A stretch of DNA of 64,000 nucleotides from positions 62,001 through 126,000 of the forward strand of contig NZ_KZ304955.1 of assembly GCF_002723615.1 (NCBI RefSeq), given 5' to 3'. The notes under the pieces are model-generated. The model was given only the letters and a program-made list of their open reading frames with translations. It was not told where the DNA came from and did not search any database. The stretch comes from Limimaricola cinnabarinus (GTDB taxonomy: Bacteria > Pseudomonadota > Alphaproteobacteria > Rhodobacterales > Rhodobacteraceae). Position numbers and translations under genes: made by a program. Positions 9,102 through 17,790 of this stretch are shown one piece after another. How positions within the stretch are numbered: the stretch's first letter is position 1; each line of letters opens with the position of its first letter.

Positions 9102-9270
9102 CGTCCGCGCCCCATCGCGGATCATGTCCGTGAACGCATCGCTGCCAAGTCCCGATGGATCAGGCGGATGGTCAGCGGTATTCTCTCGCATGTGGCATAT
9201 CCCTTTCCCGGTAGGGAATTGGCGGCGCTTCGACACCGCCATGATCGAGCCGCGCCGGTCCTTCCCCCGG

Positions 9271-10194
9271 TCACGCGCCCATGCGGCGGGTGGCCGAGAG
9301 CGAGCGGCCGAATTGCTGGCTGTAGGCGCGCGACAGGGTCGAGGCCGAGGCGAAGCCGCAGCGCAGCGCGATGTCGCGCAGCGGCAGGCCGGTCTCGACC
9401 AGCAGGTTCTGCGCCCGCGTGAGACGCAGCGCGCGGTAATATGCGCCGGCCGAGGTGCCGAGCTCGCGCCGGCAGAGCCGGTCGAGCGTGCGTTGCGAGA
9501 CCGCCGCATGGGCCGCGATCTCCGACAGGCCGCGCGGCTCCTCGATCGCGTCGAGCATGAACCGCACCGCGCGGCCCAGCTGCGGCGACAGCGCGCCGCT
9601 CTCGGCGCGGCGGCGCTCGACGTCGTCATGCACGAACAGCGTGCGCACGTCGTAGGCCAGCGCATCGCCGCCCATCCGGCGGATCGTCTCGAGCGACAGC
9701 TCCATCGCCGATGTGGCGCTGCCCGCGCTCTGCCGGTCGCCATCGGTGACATAGCTTTCGGCAACCGCCTCGACACCGGGAAACGCCTCGGCGAAGGCCT
9801 CGACCTCGTGCCAGTGCACGGTGGCGCGGTAGCCTTCGAGCAGACCCGCCGCCGCCATCAGCCAGGCCCCCATGTCGAGCCCCGTCACCGCCCGCGACTG
9901 CCGCGCCGCCGCGCGGATCGCCGGCAGCACCTCGGCCCGGGCCGCGGTCTCGCGGGCGCCGTAGCCCGCGATCAGCACCAGCGCGTCGCAGCGCCCCGCC
10001 TCGCCCAGCGGCAGCTCGGCCGCCAGCCGCAACCCCGATGAGCTGCAGGCGGCCGCGCCGCCCGGCGTCGCCACGCACCAGTCGAACAGCTGTCGCCCGG
10101 ACAGGTCGCAGGCTGCGCGCAGCGGCTCGATGGCGCTGGCAAGCACCATGTTGGAGAAGCCGTCAAAGGGCAGAAAGACGATCCGAAAGGCCAT
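9271..10194 (-). CDS. GlxA-type AraC-family regulator (carnitine-catabolism regulator-like)
   Basis: 307 residues. The N-terminal DJ-1/PfpI-like domain (about 1-175) begins MAFRIVFLPFDGFSNMVLAS, and the C-terminal AraC domain (about 205-300) shows LSEIAAHAAVSQRTLDRLCRRE and LPLRDIALRCGFASASTLSR. This architecture is that of CdhR/GbdR-type regulators of carnitine and betaine catabolism. It is divergent from the carnitine operon beginning at 10302, which supports that role. The start at 10194 is chosen because the domain begins there; no strong ribosome binding site is visible, and an upstream start at 10233 is less likely. The effector is probably carnitine or dehydrocarnitine (inference). Confidence 0.88.
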   Translation of the reverse strand: MAFRIVFLPFDGFSNMVLASAIEPLRAACDLSGRQLFDWCVATPGGAAACSSSGLRLAAELPLGEAGRCDALVLIAGYGARETAARAEVLPAIRAAARQSRAVTGLDMGAWLMAAAGLLEGYRATVHWHEVEAFAEAFPGVEAVAESYVTDGDRQSAGSATSAMELSLETIRRMGGDALAYDVRTLFVHDDVERRRAESGALSPQLGRAVRFMLDAIEEPRGLSEIAAHAAVSQRTLDRLCRRELGTSAGAYYRALRLTRAQNLLVETGLPLRDIALRCGFASASTLSRAYSQQFGRSLSATRRMGA

Positions 10195-10202
10195 GGTTGT
10201 CC

Positions 10203-10220
10203 GTATATGCAATGTATATG
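10203..10220. promoter_or_regulatory. Direct-repeat candidate site in the araC/carnitine divergent region
   Basis: GTATATG occurs at 10203-10209 and again at 10214-10220, one helical turn (11 bp) apart. It lies in the 107-base gap between the AraC-type gene (start 10194) and the carnitine operon (start 10302). Direct repeats spaced by about a turn are the usual AraC-family binding arrangement. This is the only A+T-rich block in the gap, so it may also be promoter DNA. Confidence 0.45.
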
Positions 10221-10301
10221 GCCGGAATGGCAACGGAGTGGCGCCCGAAGGCGGCTAGGTTCGCCCCAATCGACATTTTCAATCCGATCGGAGGCGCGAC
10301 C

Positions 10302-11195
10302 GTGAACTGGGACGCATTCATCACCTGTGCCGTGACGGGCTCGGGCCAGAGCCACCTCAAGAGCGACAAGGTGCCGGTGACGCCAAAGGAGATCGCCGCG
10401 GCCTGCGTCGAGGCGGCGGGGGCCGGCGCGGCCATCGCCCATGTCCATGTGCGCGACCCCGAGACCGGCGCGCCCTCGCGCGATCCGGCGCTCTACCGCG
10501 AGGTGGTGGCGCGGGTCCGCGACAGCGGCACCGACGTGATCCTCAACCTCACCGCCGGGATGGGCGGCGACATCGTGCTCGGCTCGGCCGAGGCGCCGCT
10601 GCCGCTCGACGAGGCGGGCACCGACCTGATCGGCGCCACCGAGCGGCTGGTGCATGTCGAGGAGCTGCTGCCCGAGATCTGCACGCTCGACTGCGGCACG
10701 ATGAACTTCGCCGAGGCCGATTACGTGATGACCAACACGCCCGGCACGCTGCGCGCCATGGCGCGGCGGATCCAGGCGGCGGGGGTGAAGCCCGAGATCG
10801 AGGTGTTCGACCTCGGCCATCTGTGGCTTGCCAAGACGCTGGTGAACGAGGGGCTGATCGACGATCCGGTGCTGGTGCAGCTGTGCATGGGCATTCCCTT
10901 CGGCGCGCCCAATGATCTCAACTCGCTCACCGCGCTGACCAACAACATGCCCGAGGGCTGGGTCTATTCGATGTTCTCGATCGGCCGGATGCAGCTGCCC
11001 TTCGCGGCGCAGGCGGTGCTGGCGGGCGGCAATGTCCGCGTCGGGCTCGAGGACAACATCTGGCTGGAGCGCGGCGTGCCCGCCTCGAACGGCGACCTGG
11101 TGGAGCGCGCGGCGACGATGCTCTCGGCGATGAACGTCAACCTCATGACGCCCGCGCAGGTGCGCGAGAAGCTGAAGCTGAAGAAGCGCTGGTAA
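10302..11195 (+). CDS. 3-dehydrocarnitine cleavage enzyme (BKACE/DUF849 family)
   Basis: 297-residue beta-keto acid cleavage enzyme. The family zinc motif HVHVRD lies at residues 47-52, and the barrel continues with LNLTAGMGGD, SLDCGTMNF-like (TLDCGTMNF) and GNVRVGLEDN. BKACE enzymes use acetyl-CoA to split a beta-keto acid; the carnitine-linked members convert 3-dehydrocarnitine plus acetyl-CoA to betainyl-CoA plus acetoacetate. The dehydrogenase/thioesterase fusion at 12870 supplies the steps before and after, so the substrate assignment is well supported by context. The start is GTG at 10302, seven bases after GGAGG (10290-10294). It is first in the operon and divergent from the regulator. 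Confidence 0.85.
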   Translation: MNWDAFITCAVTGSGQSHLKSDKVPVTPKEIAAACVEAAGAGAAIAHVHVRDPETGAPSRDPALYREVVARVRDSGTDVILNLTAGMGGDIVLGSAEAPLPLDEAGTDLIGATERLVHVEELLPEICTLDCGTMNFAEADYVMTNTPGTLRAMARRIQAAGVKPEIEVFDLGHLWLAKTLVNEGLIDDPVLVQLCMGIPFGAPNDLNSLTALTNNMPEGWVYSMFSIGRMQLPFAAQAVLAGGNVRVGLEDNIWLERGVPASNGDLVERAATMLSAMNVNLMTPAQVREKLKLKKRW

Positions 11196-11257
11196 CCCCC
11201 CCACCCCATCACATGCCGCGCGCGGCCCCGCGCCCGGCCGATTTCAGGGAGATTTGC

Positions 11258-12802
11258 ATGACACTCACCGATATCAGCCGGCGCGGCTTTCTGGCCACCG
11301 GCACCGCCGCCCTCGCCCTCGGGCCCACCGCGCTGCGCGCGCAGGCCGGGCCCAGGCGCGGCGGCGCGATCCGCATCGGCCATTCGGGCGGCGCCACCTC
11401 CGACACGATCGATCCCGCGACCTATGCCGCGGGACCGGTGGTCACCGCCATGCTCGGCGGCGTGTGCAACAACCTCGTGGAGATCGACGCCGAGGGGCGG
11501 GCCGCGCCCGAGCTGGCCGAGAGCTTCGAGCCCGACGCCGAGGCGCGGGTCTGGACCTTCAAGCTGCGCGACGTGGCCTTCTCGAATGGCGCCCGGCTCA
11601 CCGCCGCCGACGTGATCGCCTCGTTCAACCATCACCGCGGCGAGGACACCAAGTCGGGCGCCAAGGGGCTCCTTGAACAAGTCGCCGAGATCCGCGCCGA
11701 TGGTGACCGCGTGGTGGTGTTCGAGCTGACCGCCGGCAATGCCGATTTCCCCTTCGTCGCCGCCGACTACCACTTCGTCATCATGCCCGATGACGGGTCG
11801 GGCCGGATCGACTGGCAGGCCGGGATCGGCACCGGCGGCTACACGCTCGAAGAGCACGAGCCGGGCGTGCGCATCCGGCTCAAGCGGCGCGACGACTACT
11901 GGAAGGAGGACCGCGCCTGGTTCGACGAGGTGACGCTGCTGACCATCAACGACCCCACCGCGCGGCAGAACGCGCTGGTCACCGGCGAGGTCGACATCAT
12001 CAACGGCGTGCCGCCCAAGACCGTGCACCTGCTGGGCCGCCGTCCCGGCCTGTCGCTGGTCGAGGTCACCGGCACCGCGCATTACCCCTTCCCGATGCAT
12101 TGCGACACCGCGCCCTTCGACGACGTGAACGTGCGGCTTGCGCTCAAGCACGCGATCGACCGGCAGGAGATGCTCGACAAGGTGCTCAAGGGCCATGGCT
12201 CGCTCGGCAACGACCACCCGATCGCGCCGGGCAACCGCTTTCACGCCGCCGATCTCGAACAGCGCGCCCATGACCCCGACCGCGCGAAATACCACCTCAA
12301 GCAGGCCGGGCTCGACAGCCTCGATGTCTCGCTCTCGACCTCTGACGCGGCCTTCGCGGGGGCGGTGGACGCGGCCGTGCTGTTTCAGGAGTCCGCCGGG
12401 CGTGCGGGCATCCGCGTCAATGTCGACCGCAAGCCCGCCGATGGCTACTGGTCGAATGTCTGGCTGAAGGACCCCTTCGCCATGAGCTACTGGAACGGCC
12501 GCCCGACCGAGGACTGGATGTTCAGCCTGGTCTATGCCGACGGGGCCGAATGGAACGAGAGCCGCTGGAGCAACCCGCGCTTCAACGAGCTCCTGGTCGC
12601 CGCCCGGGCCGAGCTCGACGAGGGGCTGCGCGCCGAGATGTATCACGAGATGCAGGCGCTGTGCCGCGACGATGGCGGCTCGATCATCCCGATGTTCGCC
12701 AATTACATCGACGGCAAGAACGACCGCATCGCGCATGGCGAGGTCGCCTCGAACCGCTTCCTCGACGGCTGGAAGGTCGTCGAACGCTGGTGGGCCGTCT
12801 GA
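11258..12802 (+). CDS. Dipeptide/oligopeptide-type ABC binding protein of the carnitine operon (Tat-exported)
   Basis: 514-residue family-5 solute-binding protein (SBP_bac_5). The N-terminus MTLTDISRRGFLATGTAALAL is a Tat signal with SRRGFLA, so it should be exported folded. The start at 11258 follows AGGGAG. The fold landmarks GGAIRIGHSGG, LAESFEPDAEARVWTFKLRD and ALKHAIDRQEML are typical of DppA/OppA-like proteins. It serves the permeases at 14375 and 15335 and the fused ATPase at 16167. In this operon the ligand is more likely carnitine, an acylcarnitine or a related quaternary ammonium compound than a peptide; this is inferred from neighbours. Confidence 0.88.
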   Translation: MTLTDISRRGFLATGTAALALGPTALRAQAGPRRGGAIRIGHSGGATSDTIDPATYAAGPVVTAMLGGVCNNLVEIDAEGRAAPELAESFEPDAEARVWTFKLRDVAFSNGARLTAADVIASFNHHRGEDTKSGAKGLLEQVAEIRADGDRVVVFELTAGNADFPFVAADYHFVIMPDDGSGRIDWQAGIGTGGYTLEEHEPGVRIRLKRRDDYWKEDRAWFDEVTLLTINDPTARQNALVTGEVDIINGVPPKTVHLLGRRPGLSLVEVTGTAHYPFPMHCDTAPFDDVNVRLALKHAIDRQEMLDKVLKGHGSLGNDHPIAPGNRFHAADLEQRAHDPDRAKYHLKQAGLDSLDVSLSTSDAAFAGAVDAAVLFQESAGRAGIRVNVDRKPADGYWSNVWLKDPFAMSYWNGRPTEDWMFSLVYADGAEWNESRWSNPRFNELLVAARAELDEGLRAEMYHEMQALCRDDGGSIIPMFANYIDGKNDRIAHGEVASNRFLDGWKVVERWWAV

Positions 12803-12811
12803 TCCCGCCGC

Positions 12812-12837
12812 GCCCCGCCGCCCGATGGCGGCGGGGC
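12812..12837 (+). repeat. G+C-rich stem-loop after the binding-protein gene
   Basis: GCCCCGCCGCC (12812-12822) pairs perfectly with GGCGGCGGGGC (12827-12837) around a CGAT loop, followed by only CTTTCC. It lies between the binding-protein stop (12802) and lcdH (12870). It could protect the binding-protein message and lower downstream transcription. Confidence 0.7.
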
Positions 12838-12869
12838 CTTTCCAAGGACATTTCCGAAAGGCCCATCGC

Positions 12870-14375
12870 ATGACCCGCACCCTCTCCCGCGCCGCCTGCA
12901 TCGGCGGCGGCGTCATCGGCGGCGGCTGGATCGCCCGCTTCCTGCTCGACGGCACCGACGTCGCCGTCCACGATCCCCACCCCGACGCGCGCCGGATCAT
13001 CGGCGAAGTGCTCGACAACGCCCGCCGCGCCCGCGCCCGGCTGATCTCCGCGCCGCCCGTGCCCGAAGGGCGCCTGAGCTTTCACGACGACATCGCGGGC
13101 GCGGTCGAGGGCGCGGAGTATATCCAGGAGAGCGTGCCCGAGCGGCTCGATCTCAAGCACGAGGTCTTCGCCGCGATCGAGGCTGCGGCCGCGCCGGGGG
13201 CGCTGATCGGCTCCTCGACCTCGGGCTTCAAGCCCTCCGAGCTGCGCGAGGGCGCCACCCATCCCGAGCGGATCTTCGTGGCCCACCCGTTCAACCCGGT
13301 CTATCTCGTGCCGCTGGTCGAGCTGGTGGGATCGGGGCCGCAGGACGAGGCCATCCTCGACCGCGCCGCCGACATTCTCGCCCGGACCGGGATGCACCCG
13401 CTCAAGATCCGCCGCGAGATCGACGCGCATATCGCCGACCGGCTGCTCGAGGCGGTCTGGCGCGAAAGCCTCTGGCTGGTGAAGGACGACATCGCCACCA
13501 CGCAGGAGATCGACGACGCGATCCGCTTCGGCTTCGGGCTTCGCTGGGCGCAGATGGGGCTGTTCGAGACCTACCGCATCGCCGGTGGCGAGGCGGGGAT
13601 GAAGCATTTCATCGACCAGTTCGGCCCGGCGCTGAAATGGCCCTGGACCAAGCTCATGGACGTGCCCGAGATGACCGAGGAGCTCTCGGCCAAGATCGCC
13701 GCGCAGTCCGACGCGCAATCGGGGCAGCACACGATCCGCGAGCTGGAGCGGATCCGCGACGACAACCTGATCGGCATCCTGCACGCGCTGCGCGCCAATG
13801 GCTGGGGCGCGGGCGAGACGCTGCGCGCCATGGAGGAGCGCGCCTTCGCGCAGGCCCATGCCCGCGCCGCCCATGCCGCGCCCGACCCCGCCGCGCCGCT
13901 GGAGCTGCACCGCGCCAAGGTCGGCGGCGACTGGCTCGACTATAACGGCCACATGACCGAGTTCCGCTATCTTCAGGTCTTCGGCGACGCCACCGACGCC
14001 TTTCTCGGCCATATCGGCATGGATGCCGATTACCGCGCGCAGGGGCTGTCGGTCTACACGGTCGAGACGCATATCCGCCACCTCGCCGAGACCGGCGCCG
14101 GCGCGAATCTCACCGTCCGCACGACGCTTCTGGGCTTCGACGCCAAGCGCATCCGCCTGCATCACGAGATGGTCGACGGCGCCGGCACGGTGCAGGCCAC
14201 GGCCGAGCACATGCTGATGCATGTCGACACGCAGGCGGGCCGCGCCTGCCCGATGGGCGCACCGCTGACCGAGCGGCTGGCCGCGCTGGCCCCGGGCCAG
14301 AGCGCGCTGCCCGCGCCCGATCATGCGGGCCGCCCGATCCGCGACATCGGCTGGCCGCTCGGGGAGCCCGCCTGA
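12870..14375 (+). CDS. lcdH: L-carnitine 3-dehydrogenase fused to betainyl-CoA thioesterase
   Basis: 501-residue two-domain protein. Residues 1-320 are a 3-hydroxyacyl-CoA-dehydrogenase-type NAD enzyme: nucleotide motif IGGGVIGGGW (11-20), IQESVPERLDLKHEVF, STSGFKPSEL and HPFNPVYLVPLVELV, the pattern of L-carnitine dehydrogenases. Residues from about 345 form a hotdog thioesterase beginning HRAKVGGDWLDYNGHMTEFRY. The first domain oxidises L-carnitine to 3-dehydrocarnitine; after BKACE (10302) makes betainyl-CoA, the second should release glycine betaine. The fusion is known in some alphaproteobacteria, while others keep separate proteins. It ends in a TGATG overlap with the permease at 14375. 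Confidence 0.9.
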   Translation: MTRTLSRAACIGGGVIGGGWIARFLLDGTDVAVHDPHPDARRIIGEVLDNARRARARLISAPPVPEGRLSFHDDIAGAVEGAEYIQESVPERLDLKHEVFAAIEAAAAPGALIGSSTSGFKPSELREGATHPERIFVAHPFNPVYLVPLVELVGSGPQDEAILDRAADILARTGMHPLKIRREIDAHIADRLLEAVWRESLWLVKDDIATTQEIDDAIRFGFGLRWAQMGLFETYRIAGGEAGMKHFIDQFGPALKWPWTKLMDVPEMTEELSAKIAAQSDAQSGQHTIRELERIRDDNLIGILHALRANGWGAGETLRAMEERAFAQAHARAAHAAPDPAAPLELHRAKVGGDWLDYNGHMTEFRYLQVFGDATDAFLGHIGMDADYRAQGLSVYTVETHIRHLAETGAGANLTVRTTLLGFDAKRIRLHHEMVDGAGTVQATAEHMLMHVDTQAGRACPMGAPLTERLAALAPGQSALPAPDHAGRPIRDIGWPLGEPA

Positions 14376-15331
14376 TGCATCCCCTCTTGCGCATGACGGT
14401 GCAGCGGCTGGCGTTCGGGCTGCTGACGCTCTTCGCGATCTCGCTGTTCATCTTCCTGGCGATCGAGCTTCTGCCCGGCGACCTGACCGAGGAGATCCTC
14501 GGCCAGTCCGCCACGCCGGAGACGGTCGCCGCCTTCCGCCGCGAGCTGGGCCTCGATCAGCCGGCGCATCTGCGCTATCTCGACTGGCTCGGCGGCGCGC
14601 TCACGGGCGATTTCGGCACCTCGCTGGCCAATGGCCGCGAGATCGGCGAGCTTCTGGCCGCGCGCTTCGGCAACACGCTCTTTCTCGCCGCCTATGCCGC
14701 GGCGATCTCGGTGCCGCTGGCGCTCTTTCTGGGGCTTCTCGCGGCGCTCTACCGGGGCAGCTGGTTCGACCGTTTCGTCAACGTGGCGACGCTGAGCTCG
14801 ATCTCGTTCCCCGAATATTTCGTGGCCTATATCCTGCTGCTGTTTTTGTCGGTCAAATGGGGGCTGTTCCCTTCCATCGCCGATTTCGGCAGCGGCGCGG
14901 ATCTCGGCACCATGCTCTACCGCACCTTCCTGCCGGCGCTGACGCTGGTGCTCGTGGTCACCGCGCACATGATGCGGATGACCCGCGCCGCGATCATCAA
15001 CCTGCTGGCCCAGCCCTATATCGAGATGGCCCGGCTCAAGGGCGCCTCGCCCGCGCGGGTGATCCTGCGCCACGCCCTGCCCAACGCGCTGTCGCCGATC
15101 ATCAACGTGGTGGCGCTCAACCTCGCCTATCTGATCACCGGCGTGGTGATCGTCGAGGTGGTCTTCGTGTTTCCGGGGCTGGGGCAGCTGATGGTCGATT
15201 CCGTGGCCAAGCGCGACATCCCGGTGGTGCAGGCCGCCTGCCTGATCTTCGCGGGCATCTACATCCTGCTCAATCTCGCCGCCGATCTGCTGGCCATCGC
15301 CACCAATCCGCGGCTGATGCACGGGAAATGA
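14375..15331 (+). CDS. DppB-type ABC transporter permease
   Basis: 318-residue inner-membrane permease with six hydrophobic segments. It has the DppB N-terminus RLAFGLLTLFAISLFIFLAI followed by ELLPGD, and the EAA-loop region AQPYIEMARLKGASPARVIL. It pairs with the DppC-like protein at 15335 to form the channel of a dipeptide-type importer. Its first codon overlaps the lcdH stop by one base (TGATG), so the transporter is translationally coupled to carnitine oxidation. Its substrate is set by the binding protein at 11258. Confidence 0.9.
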   Translation: MHPLLRMTVQRLAFGLLTLFAISLFIFLAIELLPGDLTEEILGQSATPETVAAFRRELGLDQPAHLRYLDWLGGALTGDFGTSLANGREIGELLAARFGNTLFLAAYAAAISVPLALFLGLLAALYRGSWFDRFVNVATLSSISFPEYFVAYILLLFLSVKWGLFPSIADFGSGADLGTMLYRTFLPALTLVLVVTAHMMRMTRAAIINLLAQPYIEMARLKGASPARVILRHALPNALSPIINVVALNLAYLITGVVIVEVVFVFPGLGQLMVDSVAKRDIPVVQAACLIFAGIYILLNLAADLLAIATNPRLMHGK

Positions 15332-15334
15332 CCG

Positions 15335-16156
15335 ATGACGCTGACTGACATCAAGACCGCCCCGCCGACGGCGCTGTTCGGCATCGCCGTGATCGCGCTC
15401 TACATCCTCGTGGCGCTCTTCGCCCCGCTCATCGCGCCCTTCGGCGAGACCGAGATCGTCGGCATGGAGTTCGAGCCATGGAGCGGCGCCTACCCCTTGG
15501 GCACCGACAATCTCGGGCGCGACGTGGTCTCGCGGCTGATCTGGGGCACGCGCAATTCGCTCGGCATCGCGCTGGCGACGACCGTGCTGGCCTTTGGTGC
15601 GGGCGCGGGGCTGGGGCTTCTCGCGGCGGTGACGGGGGGCTGGATCGACCAGCTCCTGTCGCGGCTCGTCGACATGCTGATCGCGATCCCGGCGCTTCTC
15701 TTCGCGCTCCTGCTGCTGTCGATCTACGGCACCGGCATCGTCAACCTCGTGATCGTCATCGCGGTGATCGAGGCGACGCGGGTGTTCCGCCTCGCCCGCG
15801 CCGTGGCGATGGACGTGGTGGTCATGGATTACGTCGAAGCCGCGCGGCTCAGGGGCGAGGGGCTGGGCTGGCTGATGCGCCGCGAGATCCTGCCCAATGC
15901 CGCGGCGCCGCTGATCGCCGAGTTCGGCCTGCGCTTTTGCTTCGTGTTCCTCGCGATCTCGGCCCTGTCCTTCCTCGGGCTCGGCATCCAGCCGCCGACC
16001 GCGGATCTGGGCTCCATGGTGCGCGACAACGCGGCCCTCATCACCTTCGGGGACATCACCCCGCTCCTGCCTGCCGCCGCCATCGCGCTCCTGACGGTGG
16101 CGATCAATTTCGTCGTCGATTGGGTGCTGCACCGCGCCTCCGGCCTCAAGGACTGA
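15335..16156 (+). CDS. DppC-type ABC transporter permease
   Basis: 273-residue partner permease. The hallmark YPLGTDNLGRDVVSRLIWGTR follows the first membrane segment, and the EAA motif is MDYVEAARLRGEGLGWLMR. The C-terminal half carries the usual membrane segments ending in a short basic tail. It starts three bases after the DppB-like stop and is followed by the fused ATPase. At 273 residues it is slightly shorter than many DppC proteins because the N-terminal cytoplasmic extension is short. Confidence 0.9.
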   Translation: MTLTDIKTAPPTALFGIAVIALYILVALFAPLIAPFGETEIVGMEFEPWSGAYPLGTDNLGRDVVSRLIWGTRNSLGIALATTVLAFGAGAGLGLLAAVTGGWIDQLLSRLVDMLIAIPALLFALLLLSIYGTGIVNLVIVIAVIEATRVFRLARAVAMDVVVMDYVEAARLRGEGLGWLMRREILPNAAAPLIAEFGLRFCFVFLAISALSFLGLGIQPPTADLGSMVRDNAALITFGDITPLLPAAAIALLTVAINFVVDWVLHRASGLKD

Positions 16157-16166
16157 GAGGTTCAAG

Positions 16167-17789
16167 ATGACCGATCCCCTCCTCACCATCCGCGACCTCA
16201 GGATCGAGGGCCGACAGGACCGGGGCTGGACCCCGATCGTCAAGGGCGTCGACCTGGAGCTGAAGCGCGGCGAGATCCTCGGCCTGATCGGCGAGAGCGG
16301 CGCGGGCAAGTCGACGCTGGGCCTTGCCGCCATGGGCTATGCCCGCGACGGCACCCGCATCTCGGGCGGCTCGATCACCTTCGATGGGCAGGAGCTGATG
16401 GCGCTGTCGGAGCGGCGCCGGCGCGGCCTGCGCGGCCGCCGCATCGCCTATGTCGCGCAATCGGCGGCGGCCAACTTCAACCCCGCGCACCGGCTGATCC
16501 GCCAGTTCGCCGAAAGCCCGACCGAGATCCACCGCATCAAGGGCCGCGACGAGACCGAGGCCGAGGGCCGCGCGCTCTATGCCCGGATGCGGCTCCCGAA
16601 CCCCGGCGAAATCGGCTTTCGCTACCCGCACCAGGTCTCGGGCGGGCAATTGCAGCGGGCGATGACCGCGATGGCGATGTCCTGCCGCCCCGACCTCATC
16701 ATCTTCGACGAGCCGACCACGGCGCTCGACGTGACCACCCAGATCGAGGTGCTGGCGGCGATCCGCGACGCGGTGCGCGAGTTCGGCACCTCGGCGATCT
16801 ACATCACCCATGATCTCGCGGTGGTGGCCCAGATGGCCGACCGGATCAAGATCCTGCGCCATGGCGAGGAGGTCGAGGAGCAGCCGACCCGCGCCATGCT
16901 CGCCGCCCCGCGCGAGGAGTACTCGAAATCGCTCTGGGCCGTGCGCAGCCATGAGGCCGCGCCCCGCCCGGCCCCCGTCGCGGACGAAACCCCGGTGCTG
17001 CGGCTGTCGAAGGTCTCGGCCGAATATGTGCGCGGCACGCGGGTGCTGCGCGATGTCAGCTTCGACATCCCCAAGGGCCGCACCGTCGCGGTGGTGGGCG
17101 AAAGCGGCTCTGGCAAATCGACGACGGCAAGGGTGCTGACCGGGCTGCTGCCGCTCAGCACGGGCCGGGTCGAGCTCGACGGCGCGCCCCTGCCCGACCG
17201 GCTTGCCGGGCGCTCCAAGGACCAGCTGCGGCAGATCCAGATGATCTACCAGATGGCCGATACCGCGCTGAACCCCAAGCAGACGATCCGCGAGATCATC
17301 GGCCGGCCGCTGCGCTTCTATCTCGGGCTCAGGGGCGCGGCGCAGGAGGCGCGGATCCGCGAGCTGCTGACGGCGATCGAACTCGACCCGGACAGCTATA
17401 TCGACCGCCTGCCCGGCGCGCTTTCGGGCGGGCAGAAACAGCGCATCGGCATCGCCCGCGCGCTCGCGGCCGAGCCCAGGCTCATCGTCTGCGACGAGGT
17501 GACGAGCGCGCTCGACCAGCTCGTGGCCGACGGCATCCTGCGGCTTCTGCGGCGCCTGCAGGAGGAGCGGGGGCTGAGCTACATGTTCATCACCCATGAC
17601 CTCGCCACCGTCCGCGCCATCGCCGACCACGTGGTGGTGATGCAAGGCGGCGAGGTGGTCGAGCAGGGGCCGAGGGACGAGATGTTCGCGCCGCCGCACC
17701 ACCCCTATACCGAGACCCTGCTCGCCTCGGTGCCGCAGATGGATGCGGACTGGCTCGACCACGCCCTGGCCCGCCGCGAGGGCCGCTGA
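16167..17789 (+). CDS. Fused dipeptide-type ABC ATPase (DppD-DppF fusion)
   Basis: 540 residues with two complete ATPase domains. The first (about 1-265) has Walker A GESGAGKST near residue 41, signature VSGGQLQ and Walker B LIIFDEPTTALD. The second (about 275-530) has GESGSGKST near residue 310, LSGGQKQR and LIVCDEVTSALD, where the usual DEP is DEV. Separate DppD and DppF proteins are commoner; the fusion is frequent in alphaproteobacteria. It energises the importer formed by 14375, 15335 and 11258. It begins 11 bases after the permease and ends one base before the hydrolase gene. Confidence 0.92.
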   Translation: MTDPLLTIRDLRIEGRQDRGWTPIVKGVDLELKRGEILGLIGESGAGKSTLGLAAMGYARDGTRISGGSITFDGQELMALSERRRRGLRGRRIAYVAQSAAANFNPAHRLIRQFAESPTEIHRIKGRDETEAEGRALYARMRLPNPGEIGFRYPHQVSGGQLQRAMTAMAMSCRPDLIIFDEPTTALDVTTQIEVLAAIRDAVREFGTSAIYITHDLAVVAQMADRIKILRHGEEVEEQPTRAMLAAPREEYSKSLWAVRSHEAAPRPAPVADETPVLRLSKVSAEYVRGTRVLRDVSFDIPKGRTVAVVGESGSGKSTTARVLTGLLPLSTGRVELDGAPLPDRLAGRSKDQLRQIQMIYQMADTALNPKQTIREIIGRPLRFYLGLRGAAQEARIRELLTAIELDPDSYIDRLPGALSGGQKQRIGIARALAAEPRLIVCDEVTSALDQLVADGILRLLRRLQEERGLSYMFITHDLATVRAIADHVVVMQGGEVVEQGPRDEMFAPPHHPYTETLLASVPQMDADWLDHALARREGR

Positions 17790-17790
17790 G

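Noticed and set aside
9196-9220. TTCCC-GGTA-GGGAA palindrome in the gap after the transporter operon
   Set aside because: Five-base arms without a T-run; could arise by chance and no regulator is suggested.
10964-13018. 684-codon open frame antisense to the carnitine binding-protein gene
   Set aside because: The opposite strand encodes a complete family-5 binding protein with a Tat signal; the antisense frame shows no domain and has shadow-like composition.
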